Assembly: GCA_035627375.1 (NCBI GenBank)
Contig: DASPLX010000058.1
Coordinates: 1-20,922, forward strand
Direction: 5' to 3'
Origin: DASPLX01 sp035627375
GTDB lineage: Bacteria > Pseudomonadota > Gammaproteobacteria > Burkholderiales > Burkholderiaceae_D
Length of the DNA: 20,922 nt
The position numbers were made by a program, and so were the translations under genes. The notes below the pieces were generated by a model that did not search any database, was not told where the DNA came from, and saw only the letters and a list, made by a program, of their open reading frames with translations. Below are positions 1-7,768 of this stretch, piece after piece (the stretch's first letter is position 1; every line of letters begins with the position of its first letter).

Positions 1-219
1 GACCATCTTGGGCGGCGGCGGAGGCGGCGGCAAGTCGGGCGGCGGCGGCGGTTTGACTTCCTCGATGATCTTGGTCTCGATCGGTTGCTTGATGACTTCG
101 ACCACCTTGCGCGCCAGGCCGGTGAGCAAGGCATACACCACCAGCACGTGCAGCAGCACGACCACGCCAAAACCGGTCAGCCGTCTGCCGGACTGGCTCT
201 CGGCTCGTGAAAATTCCAT
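1..219 (-). CDS. tonB: Energy transducer TonB, N-terminal part (runs off the window)
   Basis: Seen: reading down from the ATG at 217-219 gives 73 residues with a short cytoplasmic start (MEFSRAESQSGRRLTG), one hydrophobic helix at about residues 17-36 (FGVVVLLHVLVVYALL), then a charged stretch and a proline-rich run (EEVKPPPPPDLPPPPPPP). This is the layout of TonB: inner-membrane anchor, then a Pro-rich periplasmic spacer. The C-terminal domain that contacts receptor TonB boxes lies outside the window. An AAGGAG ribosome site sits about 7 nt before the ATG. Known: TonB with ExbB/ExbD passes proton-motive energy to outer-membrane receptors. Its promoter region shares a 32-bp block with that of the TonB-dependent receptor at 12308-15007, so it may be a TonB dedicated to that receptor (inference). 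Many bacteria have several TonBs, and exbB/exbD would be expected next to it beyond the left edge. Confidence 0.9.
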   Translation of the reverse strand, partial: MEFSRAESQSGRRLTGFGVVVLLHVLVVYALLTGLARKVVEVIKQPIETKIIEEVKPPPPPDLPPPPPPPKMV

Positions 220-285
220 GGATAGCTCCTTAGCTTGAAGCGCGTCCATGTCGATGAACACGCCACTTTTCTTGTCTCCCGGGGC

Positions 286-314
286 ATGCTAGGAGTCCTT
301 AAAGTGGATGTCAA
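286..314 (-). promoter_or_regulatory. Sigma70-like promoter of tonB
   Basis: On the minus strand TTGACA (309-314) is followed after exactly 17 nt by TAGCAT (286-291). The -35 is perfect and the -10 matches 4 of 6. This would start a leader of roughly 60 nt before the tonB ATG. The -35 is the downstream end of the block shared with the receptor promoter. Confidence 0.65.
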
Positions 315-340
315 TAGGTATTGAAGTGGTATTTTCAAAT
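309..340 (-). promoter_or_regulatory. Shared operator block, tonB copy
   Basis: A 32-bp block reaching from the tonB -35 upstream. It matches 28 of 32 positions of the block at 15156-15187 before the TonB-dependent receptor. On the plus strand it holds two direct GGTAT half-sites (318-321 region and 328-332) spaced 11 bp, about one helical turn, plus a conserved TCAAAT end. Position directly behind the -35 could suit an activator or a repressor. The half-site TGGTAT/ATACCA resembles those bound by GntR/HutC-type amino-sugar regulators such as NagR/DasR, but the direct-repeat arrangement differs from their usual palindrome, so the regulator is not identified. Confidence 0.6.
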
Positions 341-402
341 TAAATCCACAGTTTGGCGAAAATCCGACTCATCCAACATCAACACGTTGTTTTAAAAAGA
401 AT

Positions 403-886
403 TTAAGTATTTTTCGTGATGCAGGAAAAGGAACTGGACTGCGCGGCTTTCGACCTCAAAGTGGTATTAGCGATGGCTGTATTTCTCCAGATCGCGCCTA
501 TCGTGCCGTCCCGCGCCATGGAGTTCCTGGCTTTCTGCAGGCGCTCCGCCGGCCGCTCGATGTCTCCTTGGGCTCGAACCGGCATGCGAACCGACGCTAT
601 AGCCGCTCGTGCTCGGGCGTGCGGGCCATCGGAAACGCGCAAGTACCTCGGCCGGCCTCGCTCATCTGGCAGGCCCGCGCCCATGGATAAAGCCCAGCGC
701 AAAGGATGCACCGCCACGCCTCGTCATCTCGACCACGATATCGGTCGAGATGCCGCCGATGCTCTTCCCGCCGTCGCAGCGATGGGAGAACGGCGGCAGG
801 TCTTCGGTCGCGAGCATCGGCGGCCGGGCGGAAGCCGCGCCGCAATTGAGTGCGACCGTGAGGAAAAATCCGGAACGGAAAGACAT
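403..886 (-). pseudogene. Degraded SBP_bac_3-type periplasmic binding protein
   Basis: The protein signal runs through three minus-strand frames. From the ATG at 886 one frame reads a signal-peptide-like start (MSFRSGFFLTVALNCGAASA), then LATEDLPPFS, GGKSIGGISTDIVVEM. Near 690-710 the match moves to another frame, GLYPWARACQMSEAG then FPMARTPEHERL, which ends at a TAG near 597-600. A third frame then gives LQKARNSMARDGTIGAIW, like the C-terminal end of this family. Known: ATEDLPP, the YPWAR block and an MARTPER-like block are typical of bacterial family-3 extracellular solute-binding proteins of about 230-260 residues. The middle roughly half is missing, so this looks like a frameshifted and internally deleted remnant. 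Sequencing error could explain one shift but not the missing core. It lies between tonB and the chitinase terminator; original ligand unknown. Confidence 0.6.
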
Positions 887-971
887 GGACGCTCTCGGCA
901 TTGCGACGGAGCGCGGTTTCGTCGTCGTGCGATTTCCTCCTTCCGCAAGAATCGCCCCGAGGCGGCGGCGC

Positions 972-1003
972 AAACAAAAAAAGGCGGGGAACGCTCCCCG
1001 CCT
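972..1003 (-). terminator. Rho-independent terminator of the chitinase operon
   Basis: Perfect 9-bp GC-rich stem (982-990 with 995-1003, AGGCGGGGA / TCCCCGCCT) with a 4-nt loop. On the minus strand it is followed by a run of seven T. It lies about 20 nt after the GH18 stop codon. Confidence 0.9.
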
Positions 1004-1022
1004 GCGGTGTTCCCGCCTGTCG

Positions 1023-2630
1023 CTATGGCAAGGTTTTCAATGCAGCCTTGGCCGGCACCGAGAAGTTGTAGCCATCGTGCCGGTCCCAGTTGATCGACCA
1101 CGTCATCACGCCGCGAAAGTTCGAATACGCCGCGTTCGGTTTGATGCTGCCGCAGTTGGTCAACCTGGCCAGGCAATCCAGGGCATTGCCGACGTCGGCC
1201 GCGGTGGTGAAACCGGAGTTGGCGGAACTGCGGCCGGACGGCACGCCGAACGCCACCTGGTCGGGACGCAGGCCGGCGAATGTGCTGCCGCCATAAGTAA
1301 AGCCCTCGATCAGCATCTTGCTCGACGCGACCAGTTGATCGGCCGAGCCGGCCTTGAGCGCGGCCGTCGAATAGGGCGTATAGACATCGCCGTTGTTGTA
1401 ATACTGCGGATGAATGACGGTCAACTCGTCGCGCAAGGCATTGATGATCGGGATATAGGAGCCCCAGATGCCGCCGTACGACACATAGCCGCCCTGCACA
1501 TAAGGCCATTCCGGCGCCATCGACAGATAGAAGCTCGCTCCGATCCTGGCCTTGAGCGCCTTGACCGCCTTCGGCAGGTAAGTCTGGATCGCGGCGCCTT
1601 GCGACACGCCGTTCTCCAGATCGATGTCGATGCCGTCGAAGCCGTACCTGGTGAGGATGGCGTACAGGCTGTCGGCGAAGTTGGCCGCCTCGACATCCGA
1701 TCCGACCGATACCGAACCGTTCTGTCCGCCGAGCGAGAGGATCACCTTCTTACCCTTGGCTTGCTTGGCCTTGATGTCGGCGATGAACTGCGATTCGCTG
1801 CCGGCGTTCGGATCGAGCGTGAAGCTGACATTGCCGTTGCCAGCGTTATCGGCGAACGAGACGACGATCACATCCCAGTCGTCGGTGACTTGAGCGATCG
1901 GATAGGTGTTGCCGGCGGGGTTGGTGAAGTTGTGCCAATAGCCGACCAGCGCGTGCTTCGCCAGGCCCGGCATGGGCGTCGGGGTTGGGGTAGGCGTCGG
2001 GGTTGGGGTGGGCGTCGGCGTTGGGGTGGGCGTCGGCGTCGGAGTGGGCGTCGGTGTGGGCGTGCCGCACACGCTGGACGACACGGAAGTCCAGGCCGTA
2101 GTCCACGCCCAGCCCGCACCCGGCTCATAGGCCGAGGCTCCCGACGAGCACCAGCCAGACACGTCGCAACGGTAATAGCCGCCCTTGTTCGTCACCACCG
2201 CGCCTTGCGTGTAATGGGTGCCAGCCACGTATGGCACGCAACTGCCGGTCGGGGTTGGCGTGGGCGTGGGTGTTGGCGCAGGTGTGGGAGCGGGCGTCGG
2301 AGTTGGTGTAGGCGTCGGAGTTGGCGTTGGTGTAGGCGTCGCACCGCAAGCGCCGTTGCTGGTCCACGGCTGGCCGCTGCCGGCGCCGCCATTGTTGGTC
2401 GAGGGATTCTGCCCCTGGGTCCAGTAGTTCGCCGTGTAGTTCACGCCGTTGTAGCTGGCCGTATTGCCGCCGGTGTACGCCGTGCCGCTGTTCCAGCCGG
2501 CATAGCAGGCGGCCGTGGCCGCCAGCATTTTCGGCACGCCGCCCACCGCATCGGCAGCGCCGCCTCCGCAGCCGGCGAGCGAGCCGCAGACGAGTGCCGC
2601 GATCAAGCTGTTGATGGTTGTCCTTTTCAC
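1023..2630 (-). CDS. GH18 chitinase lipoprotein with two chitin-binding modules
   Basis: 535 residues starting at GTG 2630 with GAGGAGA just upstream. Lipoprotein signal with lipobox LAGC (Cys about 21). First carbohydrate-binding module, CBM5/12 type, about residues 41-96 (YNGVNYTANYWTQGQNP, GQPWTSNGACG); Pro-Thr/Ala linker; second chitin-binding module about 131-188 (YYRCDVSGWCSSGASAYEPG); second Pro-Thr linker; GH18 catalytic domain about 222-535. The catalytic DxxDxDxE motif is present as FDGIDIDLE, Glu near 337 being the proton donor; SLGG and MAPEWPY are further family landmarks. Known: GH18 enzymes hydrolyse chitin with retention through a substrate-assisted mechanism. Second gene of an operon: 33 nt separate it from the upstream GH19 gene, and a terminator follows. 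Its signal peptide, modules and ribosome site are near-copies of those of the GH19 neighbour. Surface anchoring is inferred; leaflet and exposure cannot be read from sequence. Confidence 0.93.
   Translation of the reverse strand: MKRTTINSLIAALVCGSLAGCGGGAADAVGGVPKMLAATAACYAGWNSGTAYTGGNTASYNGVNYTANYWTQGQNPSTNNGGAGSGQPWTSNGACGATPTPTPTPTPTPTPTPAPTPAPTPTPTPTPTGSCVPYVAGTHYTQGAVVTNKGGYYRCDVSGWCSSGASAYEPGAGWAWTTAWTSVSSSVCGTPTPTPTPTPTPTPTPTPTPTPTPTPTPTPMPGLAKHALVGYWHNFTNPAGNTYPIAQVTDDWDVIVVSFADNAGNGNVSFTLDPNAGSESQFIADIKAKQAKGKKVILSLGGQNGSVSVGSDVEAANFADSLYAILTRYGFDGIDIDLENGVSQGAAIQTYLPKAVKALKARIGASFYLSMAPEWPYVQGGYVSYGGIWGSYIPIINALRDELTVIHPQYYNNGDVYTPYSTAALKAGSADQLVASSKMLIEGFTYGGSTFAGLRPDQVAFGVPSGRSSANSGFTTAADVGNALDCLARLTNCGSIKPNAAYSNFRGVMTWSINWDRHDGYNFSVPAKAALKTLP
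1973..2064 (-). repeat. Pro-Thr linker repeat, GH18 chitinase (second linker)
   Basis: Imperfect tandem 6/12-bp units of the type GGCGTCGGTGTG (plus strand) coding for about 15 Thr-Pro pairs between the second binding module and the catalytic domain. Length changes in multiples of 6 bp would keep the frame. Confidence 0.85.
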
Positions 2631-2642
2631 TTTCGTCTCCTC
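2064..2642 (-). repeat. Duplicated 5' module set, GH18 copy
   Basis: Ribosome site, signal peptide, first and second chitin-binding modules and linkers. At the nucleotide level this stretch is almost the same as 3853-4391 in the GH19 gene; for example the stretch coding for YNGVNYTANYWTQGQNP is near identical. The catalytic domains are unrelated, so the front half has been copied or homogenised between the two genes. Confidence 0.85.
2247..2341 (-). repeat. Pro-Thr/Ala linker repeat, GH18 chitinase (first linker)
   Basis: Imperfect tandem hexamers coding for Thr-Pro with a few Ala-Pro, joining the two chitin-binding modules. It is longer than the matching linker in the GH19 gene, so linkers have changed length after duplication. 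Confidence 0.85.
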
Positions 2643-2663
2643 TTGTCGTCTGTCGTTCCGGAC

Positions 2664-4379
2664 TTATTGCAAGGTCACATTCCACTTGTCCTGCACGCAC
2701 TTGACGTAGTTGCCGGGAATGAGCGCGTTGTAGGGCGTCTGGTAATTCACGAGCTGGCATTGGTACTCGCCGCCCGTGTTCCAGTTCATTTCCCAGAAAA
2801 TGCCGTAGGCCGCCGAGCTGCCTGCGCCGAAGGGCTGCATCGTGGCGCAGGAAAGCTTCTCGCTACCGATGCTCCAGCCGAGATCGGCCGCGAACTGCTT
2901 GTAGTAGTCGATGCGGTTCTGCGCCGCCGGGCTCTCGCTACCCTTGGTGCACTCCAGGCCGCCGTTGATGATCATGATCGTGGTGCCGAAGTCGTTGCCG
3001 GCGCCGGCCGCGGCATCAGCCGCGTTAGGCACCCAGGTGCCGTCGATCACGTGCAGCATCGACGGCTTGGGAGGCTGCGGGTAGACGAAGAAAAAGGTCG
3101 CGGACGCCAGGTTCAGCCAGGTCGAGGCGACCAGGTCCGGGTTCTTCAACAGCACCGATTGGTCGCCGGCGTACATCACTTGCGAGAACGGCCCGTAGTT
3201 GTAGTTGTACGAGAGCTGCTTGGCGCCGCGGCCGTAGTACTTCTTGAACGTGCCGTCGGGATTGGTGCCGCACGTCCACACCTTGCTGAATACCGGGTCG
3301 GCGCACTCGGCGTTATAGCCGCATCCCGCGCCGGTTTCGCTGCAACCGACTTCGCGCAGGTACTTCAAACCCTGGCGCCATTGCGGAATGGACAGGCTGG
3401 GATTGTGATCGCCGGTCTCCTGGGCGAAGTGCGCGAACATCGCCGCCAGCGAATGGCGGCAGATAGCGTCGGCGTTGCGGCCGTCGGCATAGTCGGCGCA
3501 GATCGCGGGAAACTTGGCGACCGCCTGCAAAAAACGCTGGTAGGTATAGCTCGCTTCGCGAATGCCGAAGTAATAGTCCCACTTGTTCGCCGGCAGCAGG
3601 CGCTCGACGCGCTTCACATTCGCCGGATTGAGCGCGCTGCCCGGCGCCACGCGGTCGACTTCGGCGCTCGGCAAGGTGCGCACCGATGCCTTCATGGTAC
3701 GGAAGAATGCGTTGTCGGTGAGTTCCGCTTCCCGCGCCTCGGCCTGGGCCTTGGTCGGCACGCCGGTCGGCGGCGGTGTGGGCGTTGGTGTGGGCGTTGG
3801 TGTGGGCGTTGGTGTGGGCGTCGGTGTGGGCGTCGGTGTGGGCGTTGGAGTGGTCCCGCAGGCGCCCGACGTCACCGCTGTCCACGCCGTCGTCCATGCC
3901 CAACCCACGCCCGGTTCGTACGCCGACGCTCCCGACGAGCACCAGCCCGATACGTCGCAACGGTAATAGCCGCCCTTGTTCGCCACTACCGCGCCTTGCG
4001 CGTAATACGTCCCGGCCACATAAGTCGGGCAACTGCCGGTCGGCGTGGGCGTCGGTGTGGGTGTCGGTGTGGGTGTCGGGGTTGGCGTGGTACCGCAAGC
4101 GCCGTTGCTGGTCCACGGCTGGCCGCTGCCCGCGCCGCCGTTGTTGGTCGAGGGATTCTGCCCCTGGGTCCAGTAATTCGCCGTGTAGTTCACGCCGTTG
4201 TAGCTGGCCGTGTTGCCGCCGGTGTACACCGTGCCGCTGTTCCAGGCGGCATAGCAGGCGGCCGTGGTCGCCAGCATTTTCGGCGCGCCGCCTGCCGCGT
4301 CGGGCGAGCCGCCGCCGCAGGCCGCGAGCATGCCGCCCGACAGTCCCGTGATCAAGCTGTTGATGATGGTTCTCTTCAA
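2664..4379 (-). CDS. GH19 chitinase lipoprotein with two chitin-binding modules
   Basis: 571 residues from a TTG start at 4379; AGGAGA lies 6-7 nt upstream and the following residues (KRTIINSLI) match the start of the GH18 neighbour. An upstream in-frame start at 4442 would add 21 residues before the signal peptide and is unlikely. Lipobox LAAC (Cys 21); CBM5/12 module about 41-96; short Pro-Thr linker; second chitin-binding module (CDVSGWCSSGASAYEPG); longer Pro-Thr linker; GH19 domain in the C-terminal half. Catalytic Glu is 321 in FAHFAQETGDHN, with the likely second acid Glu343 in YLREV, the usual 22-residue spacing. KKYYGRGAKQLSYNYNYG is the family signature. Known: GH19 enzymes invert and prefer different chitin sites from GH18, so the pair is complementary. 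First gene of the operon with the GH18 gene. Confidence 0.93.
   Translation of the reverse strand: MKRTIINSLITGLSGGMLAACGGGSPDAAGGAPKMLATTAACYAAWNSGTVYTGGNTASYNGVNYTANYWTQGQNPSTNNGGAGSGQPWTSNGACGTTPTPTPTPTPTPTPTPTGSCPTYVAGTYYAQGAVVANKGGYYRCDVSGWCSSGASAYEPGVGWAWTTAWTAVTSGACGTTPTPTPTPTPTPTPTPTPTPTPTPTPPPTGVPTKAQAEAREAELTDNAFFRTMKASVRTLPSAEVDRVAPGSALNPANVKRVERLLPANKWDYYFGIREASYTYQRFLQAVAKFPAICADYADGRNADAICRHSLAAMFAHFAQETGDHNPSLSIPQWRQGLKYLREVGCSETGAGCGYNAECADPVFSKVWTCGTNPDGTFKKYYGRGAKQLSYNYNYGPFSQVMYAGDQSVLLKNPDLVASTWLNLASATFFFVYPQPPKPSMLHVIDGTWVPNAADAAAGAGNDFGTTIMIINGGLECTKGSESPAAQNRIDYYKQFAADLGWSIGSEKLSCATMQPFGAGSSAAYGIFWEMNWNTGGEYQCQLVNYQTPYNALIPGNYVKCVQDKWNVTLQ
3769..3853 (-). repeat. Pro-Thr linker repeat, GH19 chitinase (second linker)
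   Basis: About six consecutive 12-bp units GGTGTGGGCGTT/C (plus strand), the most regular microsatellite of the window. It encodes a Thr-Pro run ending in Pro-Pro-Thr before the catalytic domain and is a probable site of slippage. Confidence 0.85.
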
Positions 4380-4391
4380 TTTCGTCTCCTG
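3853..4391 (-). repeat. Duplicated 5' module set, GH19 copy
   Basis: Partner of the stretch at 2064-2642. The similarity includes the non-coding GGAGACGAAA leader just before the non-ATG start codons (TTG here, GTG in the GH18 gene). Confidence 0.85.
4039..4091 (-). repeat. Pro-Thr linker repeat, GH19 chitinase (first linker)
   Basis: Short tandem hexamers coding for about nine Thr-Pro pairs between the two chitin-binding modules. It is shorter than its counterpart in the GH18 gene. Confidence 0.8.
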
Positions 4392-4453
4392 TTCTTGTCC
4401 ATGGAAATCCGCCGCGGCAATCCGGTATGCGAGATGGAGCAACGGCCGAAAAA

Positions 4454-4482
4454 AGCATGCAATCGCGCCTTGGGAGGGTCAA
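4454..4482 (-). promoter_or_regulatory. Possible promoter of the GH19-GH18 operon
   Basis: On the minus strand TTGACC (4477-4482) and, after 17 nt, CATGCT (4454-4459), a weak -10. Directly upstream of the -35 lie GATACC and AAACC, ACC being 2 nt before TTGAC as in the tonB and receptor promoters. The second half-site is not at the 11-bp spacing seen there. A weak candidate. Confidence 0.3.
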
Positions 4483-4666
4483 CTGGTTTCGGTATCGAAT
4501 CGCTGACGCCGGACCAGTTGGCCGCAACGCATCGGAACTGCCCAGCGACCGTACCGGCGCGCACCAGACCACCTCGTCGCGGCTCGAAGCGTGGTATTCC
4601 CGCGCGACGCTGCGCAAGCGGCGACAGCGCCGGTATACTTCGCCATCCGTGTTCCGTCATGCCGCC

Positions 4667-5767
4667 ATGCCGACATTCGTCTCCGCATTCGCCGCCTTCT
4701 GCATGCTTTGCGTTTCCCTTGCCGCTCAGGCCGGCGCCGTGCCGCGCGACGACGGCCCGCATGTCGTACATCGCGCCGACGGCAGCGAATCCTTCTGGTG
4801 GTGCGACGGCCGCATCGAATCGCGCCGGCTGGCCGCGGATCGCCGCGTCGCCCAGGTCTGCGGCGAGGTCGGACCATTGACGCTGAACGCCGCGCCGCCG
4901 CCGGCATACGACGTCCTGCCCGCCGCCGAGCGCTGGGCCGCCGTCTCCGACATCCATGGTCAATACGCACTGTTCCGCCGTCTGCTGACGGCTCACGGCA
5001 TCATCGACAAACAGGGGAACTGGAGCTACGGCCGCGGCGTGCTGGTCATTCCCGGCGACGTGTTCGATCGCGGGCCGCAGGTCAACGAAGCGCTGTGGCA
5101 TCTCTACCGCCTGGAACAACAGGCCGGCGCGGCCGGCGGCGCGGTGCATCTATTGCTGGGCAATCACGAGTACATGGTCTTGCAGGGCGATCTGCGCTAT
5201 GTCCACGAGCGTTATCAAGCCGTCGCCGAGGCGCTCGGCCGCAATGTGCAAACCCTGTACGGCGCGGATACCGAGCTCGGCCGCTGGCTGCGCGCGAAAT
5301 CCACCATCCTCAGGCTCGGCGACACGGTATTCCTGCATGGCGGCCTGCATCCCGATTTCGTCCGCAAGGGCATCGACATCGCGGCGCTCAACCGGCGCTT
5401 CCGCGCCGACATCGACAAGACGCGCGAGGCGATCAAGGCCGATCCGGACAGCGCCTGGCTGTTCGGCCGCCACGGCCCGATCTGGTATCGCGGCTATTTC
5501 CTCGCCGAGCGCGCCAAGCCCGAAGAGATCGATTCGTTGCTCAAGCGGCTGGAGGCGCGGCGCATCGTGGTGGGACATACGACGCTCGACAGTATCCGCT
5601 CTCTCTACCGCGGACGCGTGATCGCGATCGACGCCGGCCTGAAGGACGAGCACGGCGGCGAGCTGCTGCTGCACGAGAACGGACGCCTGTGGCGCGGTCT
5701 GAGCGACGGCGGCAGAGTCGAGCTGCCCGCCGGCGACGACGACGGCAAGCTGCCGGTGGAGCACTGA
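4667..5767 (+). CDS. Secreted metallophosphoesterase (calcineurin-like)
   Basis: 366 residues from the ATG at 4667. A GTG at 4649 would add six residues (MFRHAA) and give the signal peptide a positive charge, so it is a real alternative; neither has a clear ribosome site. Signal-peptide-like start (about residues 1-24, ending AAQAGA). The metallophosphoesterase motifs are all present in order: SDIHGQY (Asp95, His97), GDVFDRGP (Asp131, Asp134), GNHEYM (Asn166, His167), HGGLHPD and VVGHTT. Known: these residues bind two metal ions and cleave phosphate esters; the motif set resembles the bacterial Shewanella-like PPP phosphatases. Export suggests a periplasmic phosphatase; substrate unknown. Divergent from the chitinase operon, with about 290 bp between the two starts. 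Confidence 0.85.
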   Translation: MPTFVSAFAAFCMLCVSLAAQAGAVPRDDGPHVVHRADGSESFWWCDGRIESRRLAADRRVAQVCGEVGPLTLNAAPPPAYDVLPAAERWAAVSDIHGQYALFRRLLTAHGIIDKQGNWSYGRGVLVIPGDVFDRGPQVNEALWHLYRLEQQAGAAGGAVHLLLGNHEYMVLQGDLRYVHERYQAVAEALGRNVQTLYGADTELGRWLRAKSTILRLGDTVFLHGGLHPDFVRKGIDIAALNRRFRADIDKTREAIKADPDSAWLFGRHGPIWYRGYFLAERAKPEEIDSLLKRLEARRIVVGHTTLDSIRSLYRGRVIAIDAGLKDEHGGELLLHENGRLWRGLSDGGRVELPAGDDDGKLPVEH

Positions 5768-6106
5768 ACAGGCGAACGCACGAATCCCGAACACCGCCTC
5801 CCTCGCGCAGGGAAGGCGGTCTCGCCGGATCCGCACGACGGCGCGCCCCTTCCGCTGTCCGTCGCCGAACACTTCTTGAGGCCGCTCAAGATCAATCCTA
5901 AACGCCGCCGCCAACATGCAATGTGTGCGGCCGGCAATGCCGATCACGCCGCACGTCTTGCCGGGACCGAACGCCGCCGACCGTCATGATGCGCAAGCGG
6001 CGCGCCCCCCTCCATCCTCTCGACAGGAAAACGGCGGCAACAGGCCGGGCGGGTGACCGTTTCCCGTCGAGTTTCCGATCGACAATGAAAACTACGGAGA
6101 CACGCT
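5768..6106. other. Intergenic stretch with two hairpins
   Basis: No convincing gene. At 5793-5820 a near-perfect stem (ACCGCCTCCCT with AGGGAAGGCGGT, 5-nt loop) lies 25 nt after the phosphatase stop. At 5874-5891 there is a perfect 7-bp stem TCTTGAG/CTCAAGA with GCCG loop. Neither has a T-run, so they are weak terminator candidates. The rest should hold the promoter of the metalloprotease; none was clear. Confidence 0.45.
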
Positions 6107-7768
6107 ATGTTCAGAAGTACTGGCATGACGGCGGCGGCATTCCTGCTGCTGACCGGATTCGCGACCGGCCACGCGGCCGAGCCGCTGTTCGTGGAAACCG
6201 GCGCGGAAATACAGGCGCAGGGCACGCCGGCAGCCGGCTCGGTCTCGCCGTTCGCCGGCGACCGCAAGGTGCTCGCCACGCGCGCCGGCATGCGCCTGAA
6301 CCCTGCCGCGACCGCTGCCGCGGAATTGACCTTGGCATTGCCCGATGGACGCAGGCTCGACGCCCGGCGCATCAATCGTTATACGACCGCCGGCGGCTCG
6401 ACCGTCTGGATCGGAAAACACGGTGCGGCGCCGCAGGGCACGCACGAATCGGCCGGCGAGGAAACCGTGCTGGTGGTGCGTGCAGGCCGCGTCATGGGCA
6501 CGATCCGCCATGACGGCAAGCTGTATCGCATCCGGTCGGCGGCGGACGGCAGCCACGCCATCGCGGAACTCGATGCCGATCGCTTCCCGCCCGACCATGT
6601 CGAGAGCGAATACCGGCAACAACCGCTACAGGCTCAAGTCAAAGCTGACTGGCAACCGGCAACGAACGCAGCGTCGCGGGAAATCGCCGAATTCGACCGG
6701 CAGCGCATGCAAAGCGCCGGCACGGACGGCACCGGCGGCATGGTCACGGCGACGCCGCCCGTGATCCGGGTCCTGGTGAACTACACGCCGGCCGCCAAGA
6801 ACGCCGCGGGTGACATCGACGCCTTGATCGACCTCGCGATCGCCGAGACCAACCAGGGCTATGTCAACGCCAACGTCAATGCGCGCGTCGAGTTGGCGCA
6901 CAAGGCCTTGGTCAACTACACCGAAAGCGGCTCGAACTCGACCGACAGGAGCCGTTACGCCGACGTCGACGACCGGGTCATGGACGAGATCCATGCGCAG
7001 CGCAATACCTATGCGGCCGATGTCGGCGTGCTGCTAACGGAAGGCAACAGCGGTTGCGGCAACGGCAGCATCCACGCATCGGCCACGTCGGCGTTCGCGA
7101 CGGTCACCGCCGACTGCGCCACCGGCAACTACTCGTTCGGCCACGAACTGGGACACCTGTACGGCGCGCGTCACAATCCGGAAGAAGACAGCACCACCAC
7201 GCCGTACGCCTACGGCCACGGCTACCTGTCGCCGGATCGCAAGTGGCGCACCATCATGGCGTACAACTGCAGCAGCGGCTGCCCGCGCCTGAACTATTGG
7301 TCGAATCCCTCCAAGATCTATAGCGACGGCCAAGCCATGGGCACCGCCACCAAGTCCAACAATGCGCGCGTGCTGAACGAGCGCGCCGCCACGCTGGCGG
7401 GATTCCGCCCGCCGCCCGCGACCGGCGTCGTGGCCGGCAACACCGCCGACTACGCCATTCCCGACAACAACACGAGCGGCGTCTCCAGCCCGGTTTCGAT
7501 CGCGACGCCAGGTAACGCCGGCACGGTGACGGTCGATGTCAACATCGTCCATCCCTACATCGGCGACCTGGTGGTGGACCTGATCGCACCCGACAACACG
7601 GTCTACAACCTGCACAACCGCAGCGGCGGCAGCGCCGACAATATCGTGACCAGCTACAGCGTCAGCGTCGGCGCGAAGTCGCGCGTCGGCACCTGGAAGC
7701 TGCGCGCCAGCGATCGCGCGGCGCAGGATGTCGGCCACATCGAAAGCTGGACCTTCAAATCGCCGTAA
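6107..7768 (+). CDS. Secreted metzincin metalloprotease with C-terminal P domain
   Basis: 553 residues; CGGAG lies about 8 nt before the ATG. Signal peptide about 1-24 (ends GHAA). A long region before the catalytic core (about 25-215) is probably a propeptide. The zinc motif HELGHLYGARH gives ligands His346, His350 and His356 with catalytic Glu347, and IMAYNC is the Met-turn, both typical of metzincins. The flanking YAYGHGY and CPRLNYWSNP resemble bacterial peptidyl-Asp metalloendopeptidases (M72) and reprolysin-like M12B enzymes. Residues about 435-553 (DYAIPDNNTSG, DLVVDLIAPDNT, GTWKLRASDRA) form a proprotein-convertase P domain, common in secreted proteases. Probably digests extracellular protein, which beside chitinases could mean protein bound in cuticle or fungal wall (inference). 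No operon partner is clear; the next gene starts 138 bp later. Confidence 0.9.
   Translation: MFRSTGMTAAAFLLLTGFATGHAAEPLFVETGAEIQAQGTPAAGSVSPFAGDRKVLATRAGMRLNPAATAAAELTLALPDGRRLDARRINRYTTAGGSTVWIGKHGAAPQGTHESAGEETVLVVRAGRVMGTIRHDGKLYRIRSAADGSHAIAELDADRFPPDHVESEYRQQPLQAQVKADWQPATNAASREIAEFDRQRMQSAGTDGTGGMVTATPPVIRVLVNYTPAAKNAAGDIDALIDLAIAETNQGYVNANVNARVELAHKALVNYTESGSNSTDRSRYADVDDRVMDEIHAQRNTYAADVGVLLTEGNSGCGNGSIHASATSAFATVTADCATGNYSFGHELGHLYGARHNPEEDSTTTPYAYGHGYLSPDRKWRTIMAYNCSSGCPRLNYWSNPSKIYSDGQAMGTATKSNNARVLNERAATLAGFRPPPATGVVAGNTADYAIPDNNTSGVSSPVSIATPGNAGTVTVDVNIVHPYIGDLVVDLIAPDNTVYNLHNRSGGSADNIVTSYSVSVGAKSRVGTWKLRASDRAAQDVGHIESWTFKSP

Noticed and set aside
8..238. Gly-rich 76-codon open frame at the left edge
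   Set aside because: It is the complement of the proline-rich TonB coding sequence.
461..470. Third GGTAT operator at 463-467
   Set aside because: Single half-site inside the pseudogene, without a partner at 11 bp and without a promoter next to it; likely chance.
1973..4091. CRISPR-like tandem repeats
   Set aside because: The repeats are hexamers in frame coding for Thr-Pro, with no spacers.
609..4880. Open frame of 1423 codons on the plus strand
   Set aside because: It lies opposite the GH19 and GH18 chitinase genes, whose domains are unmistakable on the minus strand. Its Arg/Gly/Val-rich low-complexity product is a reverse-strand shadow in GC-rich DNA.
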